A stretch of 6,348 nucleotides of DNA from contig JAEOUK010000547.1 in NCBI GenBank assembly GCA_016839385.1, positions 1-6,348 of the forward strand, in the 5' to 3' direction. Each line of letters begins with the position of its first letter. Within the stretch, counting starts at the first letter, position 1. Under the pieces are notes generated by a model. It was not told where the DNA came from and did no database searches. It was given only the letters and a program-made list of their open reading frames with translations. Shown here one piece after another: positions 1-6,134 of this stretch. This stretch comes from Promethearchaeota archaeon (lineage in GTDB: Archaea > Asgardarchaeota > Lokiarchaeia > Sigynarchaeales > MK-D1). A program made the translations under genes and the position numbers.

Positions 1-1
1 A

Positions 2-229
2 ATGGCAGGATTGGACACACGACTGCAAAGAATGTTCATGGAGACTCTGAATTCTCTCAATCGAACAAAAACGATTCTGATCGTTGATCACAATGTGAGT
101 CTGTTGAAAGAATATGTTGACGGATTTTTATGCATGAATCGATGTATTTCTCATGGAGTAATGGCTCATACCGCAGAAGACATTCCCGAAATTGCTCTAA
201 CTGAACACGAGCACACGGAGGTTTTATAA
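2..229 (+). CDS. Metal ABC transporter ATP-binding protein, C-terminal fragment (5' end outside window)
   Basis: This is the last 75 residues of an ABC ATPase that would energise import of a divalent metal at the cytoplasmic face of the membrane. The fragment opens with MAGLD, the end of the Walker B/D-loop region (family form LDEPxAGLD). Residue 30 is the H-loop histidine in VDHN, where most relatives have VTHD. The following FLCMNRCISHG matches the late strand of ZnuC/MntA-type ATPases. Walker A and the signature motif lie upstream of the window, so the ATG at position 2 is an internal Met and not the true start. The tail contains EHEH, a possible weak metal-binding cluster. The stop codon directly abuts the permease ATG, which indicates one operon. 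The ABC ATPase assignment is firm; the metal specificity is inferred from the partner permease. Confidence 0.9.
   Translation: MAGLDTRLQRMFMETLNSLNRTKTILIVDHNVSLLKEYVDGFLCMNRCISHGVMAHTAEDIPEIALTEHEHTEVL
217..221 (+). promoter_or_regulatory. Ribosome binding site of the metal permease
   Basis: GGAGG lies eight bases before the ATG at 230, inside the last codons of the ATPase gene. It is a strong match to the anti-Shine-Dalgarno sequence. It supports the start at 230 and translation from a shared operon mRNA. Confidence 0.75.
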
Positions 230-1204
230 ATGGCAAATCCGTTCGATATTGTTCAGTATTGGTTTTTCCAAAAAGCATTATTAATTTCAGTTCTTGCTGC
301 AATTCCTTGTGCAATTATTGGAACGTTTATAGTTATAAAAAGAATTTCTATGATCAGTGGAAGCATTTCTCATGCAACTTTCGGAGGGCTAGGCATTAGT
401 TACTTTTTAGGATTCAATCCTCTCCTTGGTGCGACAATATTTGGAGTTTTATGCGGATCTGTTATTGGGATACTACAAAACCGCGCTAAAAAGCGGTTGG
501 ATACAATATTAAGCTTTTTGTGGGCTTTTGGAATGGCAATTGGTTTGATATTTCTCTATTTAACTCCGGGATACGCCTCTGATTTATTTACGTATCTGTT
601 TGGTAACCTATTTCTTATCACGAATGGTGATCTTGTAACTGTATTAATTCTGAATGTTGTAATTATCGTAACATTAATTTTTACTTACCAAACGTTAGTT
701 GTAGTATTGTTTAACGATGAATTCGCGGAAGTACGAAATATCCCAAATTTTTGGATATATCAAATATTTTATATTCTTGTTTCACTTACGATTATTGTTA
801 TATTATCTGTAGTTGGTGTAATTCTGTTAATCGCTTTCCTCACTTTACCAGCTGCAATTGCTCTATTTTACCAAAAATCCATGAAGAAAGTGATGCTTTT
901 ATCTGGAATTATTGTCATAAGTTCCAATATTGTTGGGTTATTTTTAGCGCATTGGATTGAACTTCCTCCAGGTCCGGTGATAGTTGTGCTATTAGCTTTA
1001 CTATATCTTGTAAGTTTTGTGTATGATTTCATTAAAACCAAAGTTCAGAAAAAACGACATGCTATCGTGAGTCATGCATGTGATATGGAATTAGAATCCT
1101 TTGGAATAATCCAGGAATCAATAAAGGACTATTCTAATCACAGTGATCATGATCATTCTCATCCGCCTCAAGAATCACCAAAAAGGAGCTATGAACGTGA
1201 ATAA
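230..1204 (+). CDS. ABC-3 family divalent metal (Zn/Mn/Fe) transporter permease with His-rich tail
   Basis: This 324-aa integral membrane protein forms the translocation channel of a ZnuB/MntB-type metal importer. About eight hydrophobic segments span residues 14-265. Family hallmarks include the ISHATFGGLG stretch after the first helix, FGNLFLITNGDL mid-protein, the LLIAFLTLPAAIALF helix, and LPPGPVIVVLLALL near the end of the membrane domain. After residue 270 there is a soluble cytoplasmic tail of about 55 residues, longer than in most relatives. It holds H277, H282, C284 and a cluster H304, H307, H309, H311 interleaved with Asp, which looks suited to binding metal. The start is set by the GGAGG at 217-221 and zero spacing from the ATPase stop. 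Its 3' end overlaps the regulator gene by 14 bases. The family assignment is secure, but which metal is carried cannot be read from the sequence. Confidence 0.93.
   Translation: MANPFDIVQYWFFQKALLISVLAAIPCAIIGTFIVIKRISMISGSISHATFGGLGISYFLGFNPLLGATIFGVLCGSVIGILQNRAKKRLDTILSFLWAFGMAIGLIFLYLTPGYASDLFTYLFGNLFLITNGDLVTVLILNVVIIVTLIFTYQTLVVVLFNDEFAEVRNIPNFWIYQIFYILVSLTIIVILSVVGVILLIAFLTLPAAIALFYQKSMKKVMLLSGIIVISSNIVGLFLAHWIELPPGPVIVVLLALLYLVSFVYDFIKTKVQKKRHAIVSHACDMELESFGIIQESIKDYSNHSDHDHSHPPQESPKRSYERE
1185..1188 (+). promoter_or_regulatory. Ribosome binding site of the regulator (start choice ATG 1191 or GTG 1197)
   Basis: AAAAGGAG ends at 1188, inside the permease gene. It lies only two bases from the ATG at 1191 but eight bases from an in-frame GTG at 1197, a spacing nearer that of the permease gene. 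The true start could be either, a difference of two residues. The in-frame GTG at 1143 has no such site and lies within the His-rich permease tail. Confidence 0.55.
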
Positions 1205-1595
1205 AGATAATTCAGTGCTAGAATTCCTTTTTTATTGGGATCGCCCTATAAACTCAGGTACTCTGCGAAGAGAATTGAATATAAAACATTCCACTTTGAA
1301 TTCAGTCATAGAGCGCTTACAGAAAAAGGGTCTTGTAGAATGGGAAAAATACTCCCTTATTTCTTTAACAGAAACTGGTAAGCATGAAGCTGCACACTTA
1401 TCTAACCATCATTTCATTGTAGAAAAGTTTCTTACCGAAACTTTAAACATGAACGAAATCGACGCACATGAGGAAGCTCTTAAAATCTCACCTCATGTGA
1501 GTTGCAAAATTATCGATGCTATCTGCAAAAAAATGAATATTTCGCATAAAGAGATAAATACACAATTTTGCACAGAGAGAGATTATTTAAATTAA
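1191..1595 (+). CDS. DtxR/MntR-like winged-helix metal-responsive transcriptional regulator
   Basis: This is a 134-aa cytoplasmic DNA-binding protein, probably controlling the metal ABC operon in which it is the last gene. Residues 8-63 form a winged helix: the recognition-helix region is HSTLNSVIERLQKKGLVE and the wing is followed by ISLTETG. Residues 64-116 resemble the DtxR/MntR dimerisation and metal domain. By eye-alignment to DtxR, H74, E78 and H93 match the ancillary metal ligands H79, E83 and H98. The primary-site residues C102, E105 and H106 correspond to L97, S100 and P101, with a His shifted to 102. The usual C-terminal CPHGxPIP motif and the SH3-like domain are absent, so it is MntR-sized. 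An alternative is a generic MarR-type regulator, but the second domain favours DtxR. An in-frame GTG at 1143 would add 16 residues overlapping the permease tail and has no ribosome site, so it was not used. Confidence 0.75.
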   Translation: MNVNKDNSVLEFLFYWDRPINSGTLRRELNIKHSTLNSVIERLQKKGLVEWEKYSLISLTETGKHEAAHLSNHHFIVEKFLTETLNMNEIDAHEEALKISPHVSCKIIDAICKKMNISHKEINTQFCTERDYLN

Positions 1596-1604
1596 AAATA
1601 AAAA
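1594..1604 (-). terminator. T-rich terminator of the GPH transporter gene
   Basis: Read on the - strand this is TTTTTATTTTT, about 19 bases after the transporter stop and reaching the end of the convergent regulator gene. Oligo-T tracts without a hairpin are the usual archaeal terminator. No comparable + strand T tract follows the regulator before the transporter coding region, so the metal operon may read into the antisense of the transporter. Confidence 0.5.
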
Positions 1605-1622
1605 TAGAGAAATTATAGGAAT

Positions 1623-3083
1623 TTATAGTTTCAATTCCGCTAATTTAAGTTTATTTTCAGTGACTTTCTTGGGAGTCAATGGATAGAATATCCAAAATAA
1701 CAGAGTTCCAAGAAGTAAAATTCCTCCAGGAATCACCCCTATCATGAATCTGATACCATTAAGAAGCGTGTCCATACTCAAACCATATACTGTTGCATGA
1801 AGTTCTAGCACTTCATAACTAGTGACTCCCGATGGGAATCCCGTAAAATTCTGAACTAGACTTATAATTCCCTCATCTATAGAGGTAATTAATCTGGTTA
1901 AGAATGCAAAGAATCCAAGAAGAATACCTTTACTGTTAATATTGTTTCTAATCATATATTCATCTACAACATGGAAAAGGAGAACCGTCCATAAATACGC
2001 CCATAAACTCCCCATAGCTACACCTGTAAAGAAAAATACTGCAAAGAGTCCAATTACTCCCCATGGAATTGTGAGAAGGCAAAACATACTACCTAAAGCT
2101 AATACTCCAAGAACAATAACAATTTTTGTGTTGTTGGTTTTCTTCAAATACAACATCCAAAGAGGAACTGATATTATTGTTCCACTGAAAAAAACAATGT
2201 AGATAAAAAGTTCATCAATATTTGATTGAAATATAAACGTCGCTACATAAGGTCCCATTGTCATTAACATGCTTATTGCGATATTAAACGTCATTAAAAT
2301 TAGAAAAGCCATAATGAAACTTCGCTGTTTAAGCGCTTGCCACATACCCTTAAAGAATTTTGGTTTTTCTCTAGCCTTTTCTTCCTCAGTGTAATAACGA
2401 TCAATTACCTTTTTATCTTCTTTTGAACCAGGAAGCATAAGTAGTGCTCCACCAAGACAAATAAATGCCATTATTAGAGCCATTGCTCCATAATCAGCAC
2501 GTGTAGGATTTTGTACTAAAAGCATAGGAGGGAGCAACATTCCCAATGCTTGAGCCGTTATATCTACATATGTCCATACACCGGTAAATATTCTGCGTTC
2601 TTTTTCCGTTCTGAACATATCTGGGCGAGACATACCAACATTAGTACCCACCAATGTCCCAAAGGTGTCAAAAATGAATAAACTCATCAATAACCACAGA
2701 ATCGTCCGCCAGGGACTACCTGTTGCCATTGGTGCTGTAAAAATCAACCAAATCGCTATACACCATGGACCAATTCCAATTACAACCCATGGAAATCTAC
2801 GTCCTAATTTCCTGGTCCATTTAAAATTTCTATCGGTTAAAAAACCAATTAGAGGGTCATTTATTGCATCGTATATAGCAAAAAGAGTTAGAGTCCAGAA
2901 TACGTAGTTATACTCAAGTCCTAATACTTGCACATAAAAAAACACTAAATAAATACCTTGTACAGATCCATTCAGTGTGGCAACGATTTGCAACATAGAA
3001 TTTGATGCATAGCGCCACCATGGGTGTCGTGCACTTTTTTCCTCGGAGCTTAAAGTTTTAAAATCTATTTCTTTTTCAGCCAT
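1623..3083 (-). CDS. GPH-family (MelB-like, MFS_2) cation symporter
   Basis: This 486-aa MFS membrane protein has about 12 hydrophobic segments, the usual GPH length. The family signature runs from the YDAINDPLIG stretch through the DRNFKWTRKLGRR loop between helices 2 and 3. D72 and D76 match the MelB cation-binding pair D55/D59, so Na+- or H+-coupled transport is likely. The two MelB sugar-binding aspartates (D19, D124) appear to align with T36 and G146, so the substrate is probably not a melibiose-like galactoside. A Lys/Glu-rich central loop (about 220-250) separates the two six-helix halves, as expected. The ATG at 3083 was chosen, with AAGG seven bases upstream; a TTG two codons earlier (3089) is possible. 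The gene diverges from the URO-D-like gene and may share its substrate pathway. Family membership is firm; the substrate is unknown. Confidence 0.9.
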   Translation of the reverse strand: MAEKEIDFKTLSSEEKSARHPWWRYASNSMLQIVATLNGSVQGIYLVFFYVQVLGLEYNYVFWTLTLFAIYDAINDPLIGFLTDRNFKWTRKLGRRFPWVVIGIGPWCIAIWLIFTAPMATGSPWRTILWLLMSLFIFDTFGTLVGTNVGMSRPDMFRTEKERRIFTGVWTYVDITAQALGMLLPPMLLVQNPTRADYGAMALIMAFICLGGALLMLPGSKEDKKVIDRYYTEEEKAREKPKFFKGMWQALKQRSFIMAFLILMTFNIAISMLMTMGPYVATFIFQSNIDELFIYIVFFSGTIISVPLWMLYLKKTNNTKIVIVLGVLALGSMFCLLTIPWGVIGLFAVFFFTGVAMGSLWAYLWTVLLFHVVDEYMIRNNINSKGILLGFFAFLTRLITSIDEGIISLVQNFTGFPSGVTSYEVLELHATVYGLSMDTLLNGIRFMIGVIPGGILLLGTLLFWIFYPLTPKKVTENKLKLAELKL

Positions 3084-3110
3084 GATCAAAACCTTGAATT
3101 TGATTATTAT

Positions 3111-3124
3111 TTACATCGATGTAA
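3111..3124. repeat. Perfect 14-bp palindrome TTACATCGATGTAA, candidate operator
   Basis: The palindrome has two 7-bp arms with no spacer. It lies just downstream of the TATA-like element at 3129-3136 of the transporter gene and upstream of its start codon, where a bound dimeric regulator would block initiation. No second copy was seen in the window. An operator role is inferred from position and symmetry. Confidence 0.5.
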
Positions 3125-3128
3125 CTTT

Positions 3129-3136
3129 CATATAAG
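3129..3136 (-). promoter_or_regulatory. TATA-box candidate for the GPH transporter
   Basis: On the - strand the sequence reads CTTATATGA, about 26 bases before a start site near 3107 and giving a leader of about 24 bases that contains AAGG. A second A/T-rich candidate (TAAATAAT, around 3106-3113) would instead put transcription start at the ATG itself. The choice between the two is open. Confidence 0.45.
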
Positions 3137-3248
3137 CGTTTAGTTATCAAGGAATTCTAAATTTGGATACTTAGACAATTTTGTTAGATTTATTGTCAGA
3201 CATTGGGATAATTTCGCTCCGTTTTTGATTTTTAAGGTCAAATGAATC

Positions 3249-3256
3249 TTTATAAA
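3249..3256 (+). promoter_or_regulatory. TATA box of the URO-D-like gene, implying a leaderless transcript
   Basis: TTTATAAA is centred about 26 bases before the ATG at 3279, which is the archaeal TATA-to-start-site distance. Transcription would therefore begin at or within a base or two of the start codon. No ribosome binding site precedes the ATG. An in-frame TAA at 3273-3275 rules out any earlier start. Confidence 0.65.
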
Positions 3257-3278
3257 CACTTTTCACTCACTCTAAAGT

Positions 3279-4451
3279 ATGATTCTCAAGGAGAATGTCT
3301 TAGAAGCCAAAGACCGGATGGTTGCGTGGTGGGACCATGAAATAATTGACCGTCCAATAATTGGATATACATACAGGAAATTAAATTTCAAAAAAGATGT
3401 AGCATTTTCAAATTGGAATTTAGCCCAAAACGTTGATAATATTTCAGATTTTCACGATAATTTCATAAAAAATGCACACAATCAATATTGGGGTGGTGAA
3501 TATTTTGCTAATCAATGGTTAAATTATGGTCCTGGAATAATGGCTGCAGTGCTTGGATGTGTTCCAGAATTTAAAAGTAGCACAATGTGGTTTCACCATC
3601 CGACTCCATTAAATGAGATAGTATCCCTATTGGAATCTGCAAAACTAAATGATAACAATGAATGGTATTCACGATTGTTGCGAGTGACTCGATATGTAGC
3701 TGAACGCTGCGATGGTCAATTCACAGTCGGTGTTAGCGACATCGGCGGTGTTTTGGATATTCTCTCATCATTTTTAGGTCCCACTGAAATTATTCTTGCC
3801 ATGCGACGCAGACCGGAAATAATCGATACATGCCGGGTAATAATTTTAGAGAAACTTCTCAAAGTATACGATGATTTGCAGAATATTATTGATGGTCACA
3901 ATTTGGGATGCAATACCTGGTTGAATGTCTGGTGCCCGAAACGATACTATACAATGCAATGTGATTTTGCTGCAATGCTATCTCCTAAATATTTTAAAAG
4001 ATTTGCTCTACCTGACCTGGTTGCACAAGCAGAACATATGGACTATTCGATTTATCATTTAGATGGTCCAAATGCTTTACCTCATCTGGATGATTTACTT
4101 GCCCAACCTTCCATAACTGGAATTCAATGGGTACCCGGTGTTGGAGAACCCGGAATGGAATCAGAGAAATGGTTTCCTGTTTATAAAAAAATTCAGAATG
4201 CAGGTAAAAACATTGTTATCGATTGCGCACCATTTGGAGTTACTAATTTGTACAAGAATCTAAAACCTGAGGGATTGTTTGTAAAAGCTCCGTTTTTGAG
4301 AAAATTCCTCGCAAAGATGTATCTGCCAAAGTTCGTGAATGGATGGGGAAATTTCTTTGGGAAGAATCCCCCGAAACTTGGAGAAAATGCTCAAATCCCG
4401 AAATCTAAATGGCACTTAAAGATGATGAATCAAGTTATGCAAAATGAATGA
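3279..4451 (+). CDS. URO-D superfamily protein (uroporphyrinogen decarboxylase/methyltransferase-like), not HemE
   Basis: This is a 390-aa soluble cytoplasmic protein of the URO-D TIM-barrel superfamily, which includes HemE and corrinoid-dependent methyltransferases such as MtaA and MtbA. It begins with MVAWWDHEIIDRP, typical of a divergent branch. Later motifs are the CDFAAMLSPKYFKRFALP stretch (228-245), YHLDGPNALPHLDDLL (259-274) and GIQWVPGVGEPG (281-292). The HemE RQAGR motif is missing, so haem synthesis is unlikely. Where MtaA/MtbA have a His-x-Cys zinc motif this protein has H260-x-D262; C316 is the only later cysteine. An in-frame stop two codons upstream and the TATA box fix the start. 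It diverges from the GPH symporter, suggesting it acts on what that imports or on a product of it. The last 55 residues are basic and do not resemble the family's usual end. The reaction is unknown. Confidence 0.82.
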   Translation: MILKENVLEAKDRMVAWWDHEIIDRPIIGYTYRKLNFKKDVAFSNWNLAQNVDNISDFHDNFIKNAHNQYWGGEYFANQWLNYGPGIMAAVLGCVPEFKSSTMWFHHPTPLNEIVSLLESAKLNDNNEWYSRLLRVTRYVAERCDGQFTVGVSDIGGVLDILSSFLGPTEIILAMRRRPEIIDTCRVIILEKLLKVYDDLQNIIDGHNLGCNTWLNVWCPKRYYTMQCDFAAMLSPKYFKRFALPDLVAQAEHMDYSIYHLDGPNALPHLDDLLAQPSITGIQWVPGVGEPGMESEKWFPVYKKIQNAGKNIVIDCAPFGVTNLYKNLKPEGLFVKAPFLRKFLAKMYLPKFVNGWGNFFGKNPPKLGENAQIPKSKWHLKMMNQVMQNE

Positions 4452-4467
4452 ATACGCTTAAACTCAC

Positions 4468-4479
4468 AAAAAAAAAAAA
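4468..4479 (-). terminator. T12 tract terminating the secreted-protein gene
   Basis: Twelve consecutive A on the + strand read as T12 on the - strand, about 25 bases beyond the stop codon at 4505. No hairpin accompanies it. It lies in the 53-bp gap between two convergent genes. Confidence 0.6.
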
Positions 4480-4492
4480 GAAATAGAAATCA

Positions 4493-4513
4493 TTTTTGAT
4501 TTTATCATTTTTT
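4493..4513 (+). terminator. T-rich terminator of the URO-D-like gene
   Basis: Three short T runs (5, 4 and 6 bases) occur 42-62 bases after the URO-D-like stop. They extend over the last codons of the convergent gene. This is the usual look of an archaeal oligo-T terminator, and with the T12 tract on the other strand it makes a two-way terminator. Confidence 0.45.
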
Positions 4514-6055
4514 CCGAATTTTTAGCATTACGATAGATACACCTATTGAGATACTACCGAGAAGGATAAACACTGAATATCCTGGAATTTGTTTTATCCA
4601 TCCCCAGATTCCTCGAATATCGAAGTAAGCCGTGAATACAGGATCGTGTTCTACTCTTCCTCCTTTATATTCACCGAATTCTGGATAACAACTCACAAAC
4701 AATGCGGCAGTGGATTCAGCGTCAAAATTATCCCATGCATCCTCGAAATTGATACCATTAGTGAAGTGATTCGTCTGGTTAATAGCATATGTAATCATCA
4801 ATTGACCGAAAGGACCAATTAACTGGGTCATCCCACTAACAAGTTTAGTGAAATCTTCATTCCCTATAATATCCAACGATGCATAAACGACAGGTTCTGT
4901 AGTAGAATTGCTTGGATTGTCCAATTCGTATTGAATGTAATTAGGTTTTTGCTCAAACTCATACGAGAATACATTTTCGCCCGTAACTACTGCATCTACA
5001 GTAGTAAGTCCGAAGTTAGTTGTCTGTGTATTGATCTCACTACCTGTAGTGTTGAGGAGTGAATAATCTTCATCCGTACCTGCCATTATAAAAGCCCAAG
5101 AACCAACGCAAAGAGCCCAATCGTCAGGCATATAGTCTGGATCTCCTGGAGAAACCAAACCAAATGGATCCCATGGATTTTCCCTGAGGTACAATTCTCT
5201 CAAATCTCCACCAATATAGTCGTTATAAAGCGTTGATGTTCCTGCTACTGTGTCTAAAACAAGAGTATATTCATAATAGATGAAATCTTGAACTCCATAT
5301 CCAAAGGATCCTTCAAGATATGAACCCGGGTCATCGTATGAGAATCCCCATTGGAATGTAGCATTTCTCTCACCTGTTACAGAGTGATCACTTTGATTTA
5401 CTTTTGGTAGGAAAAATCCCATATCTGTATAATTATAAGCCCATGTGTAAGTAATTTCATCCCCGCTAACACTTCGCTCAAGGGGGGTTATTTCTACATC
5501 AGGCTCCATCGTTAACGCTAATGTGCTTGAAAATTCCGTCTCCCATTCTTCATCGTTCATTGTCATATAGAAGAAGGGTGTGATTTCTTCGTCTGCTTCG
5601 TCATACCATCGGTTATGATTATGATCTCCCCAACCAAACCAGGCTGAAAGCATATTACCTATCAACATCTCGTGCCCTTCGTAATAATAATGCATCCACC
5701 ACATTTGTGCGGGTGTAAAAGCCATTGCATCGGGATCATTTTCTATTCCTGACTTATTCATGAATGCTAAAAAGCCCATTTCGAAGTTTCCCTCAGAAAT
5801 CCACTTGATATTCCAAGTATTGTTTAACCACGTCGTCATGTTCGAAATTCCCATTAAAGGATCGTCCACTTCCCAGTAGGAATTGTTGTAAACCATTATA
5901 TCCCAATAATTCTCATCAAAAGTGTGTCCGTCAAACACTTGAGCTTGAGTAGGTGGTCCTTCTCCTCTAACTGAAATAATCATATACGGTGCTATAAAGC
6001 CGACTAAAAGGGCTGCAAGCACAAAAGAAGCAGTTGTAAAGTGTAATTTTTTCAT
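4505..6055 (-). CDS. Secreted, C-terminally anchored protein of unknown function with PGY-type sorting-like tail
   Basis: This 516-aa surface protein belongs to no family I can name. Residues 1-30 are a signal peptide: KK, then a hydrophobic core at about 9-28. The C-terminus is tripartite: IPGY at 490-493, a hydrophobic helix at about 494-511, then the basic tail KIRKK. This layout resembles archaeal PGF-CTERM-like archaeosortase signals, or at least a simple membrane anchor. Between them lies an acidic, Trp/Tyr-rich ectodomain with ten N-glycosylation sequons (N57, 72, 78, 100, 208, 220, 231, 335, 383, 426). DHNHNRWYDEAD at 144-155 has the D-x-N-x-N...D spacing of an EF-hand/dockerin calcium loop. 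The region after 200, rich in alternating hydrophobic residues, looks beta-strand dominated. Start support is the GAAGGTGAT ribosome site ending four bases before the ATG. It is transcribed alone, divergent from a membrane-protein gene. A role in surface binding is possible but unproven. Confidence 0.88.
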   Translation of the reverse strand: MKKLHFTTASFVLAALLVGFIAPYMIISVRGEGPPTQAQVFDGHTFDENYWDIMVYNNSYWEVDDPLMGISNMTTWLNNTWNIKWISEGNFEMGFLAFMNKSGIENDPDAMAFTPAQMWWMHYYYEGHEMLIGNMLSAWFGWGDHNHNRWYDEADEEITPFFYMTMNDEEWETEFSSTLALTMEPDVEITPLERSVSGDEITYTWAYNYTDMGFFLPKVNQSDHSVTGERNATFQWGFSYDDPGSYLEGSFGYGVQDFIYYEYTLVLDTVAGTSTLYNDYIGGDLRELYLRENPWDPFGLVSPGDPDYMPDDWALCVGSWAFIMAGTDEDYSLLNTTGSEINTQTTNFGLTTVDAVVTGENVFSYEFEQKPNYIQYELDNPSNSTTEPVVYASLDIIGNEDFTKLVSGMTQLIGPFGQLMITYAINQTNHFTNGINFEDAWDNFDAESTAALFVSCYPEFGEYKGGRVEHDPVFTAYFDIRGIWGWIKQIPGYSVFILLGSISIGVSIVMLKIRKK

Positions 6056-6059
6056 AAAA

Positions 6060-6066
6060 TCACCTT
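6060..6066 (-). promoter_or_regulatory. Ribosome binding site of the secreted-protein gene
   Basis: On the - strand AAGGTGA ends four bases before the ATG at 6055. It is almost the full archaeal GGAGGTGAT consensus and is the strongest such site in the window. It contrasts with the leaderless URO-D-like gene. Confidence 0.75.
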
Positions 6067-6092
6067 CAATCCTTTAATCACCAACACGTCGT

Positions 6093-6099
6093 TTTATAT
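6093..6099 (-). promoter_or_regulatory. TATA-box candidate of the secreted-protein gene
   Basis: On the - strand the sequence reads ATATAAA (followed by AC). It would start transcription near 6070, giving a leader of about 15 bases that includes the ribosome binding site. Confidence 0.6.
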
Positions 6100-6117
6100 G
6101 TATGCACTAACCCATAA

Positions 6118-6133
6118 TTCACTGAACAGTGAA
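6118..6133. repeat. Inverted repeat TTCACTG-AA-CAGTGAA, candidate operator
   Basis: Two perfect 7-bp arms flank a 2-bp centre. It sits about 19 bp upstream of the TATA element of the secreted-protein gene, between two divergent genes. It is not followed by a T run, so a terminator is unlikely. A dimeric regulator site is the simplest reading. Confidence 0.5.
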
Positions 6134-6134
6134 C

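Noticed and set aside
479..498. Hairpin with AACCGC/GCGGTT arms
   Set aside because: It lies within the permease coding sequence, encoding a charged cytoplasmic loop, with no T run after it and no gene boundary nearby.
1144..1155. 12-bp palindrome TGATCATGATCA
   Set aside because: It is a by-product of the repeated GAT CAT (Asp-His) codons in the permease tail, so it needs no separate explanation.
1143..1190. Longer N-terminus for the regulator from the GTG at 1143
   Set aside because: It would overlap the permease tail by 62 bases, has no ribosome site and adds a hydrophobic stretch foreign to the family. The GGAG before 1191 fits better.
1942..2907. Open frames on the + strand across the GPH transporter
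   Set aside because: They are antisense shadows of the strongly conserved transporter, with no ribosome site and no recognisable protein character.
3174..3197. Inverted repeat GACAAT-N12-ATTGTC in the 3084-3278 intergenic region
   Set aside because: The arms are only six bases with a 12-base gap, the site is over 50 bases from either TATA element, and such repeats are common by chance in A/T-rich DNA.
3279..4451. HemE (uroporphyrinogen III decarboxylase) as the identity of the URO-D-like gene
   Set aside because: The N-terminal RQAGR motif and the surrounding HemE signature are absent, and no haem genes are adjacent.
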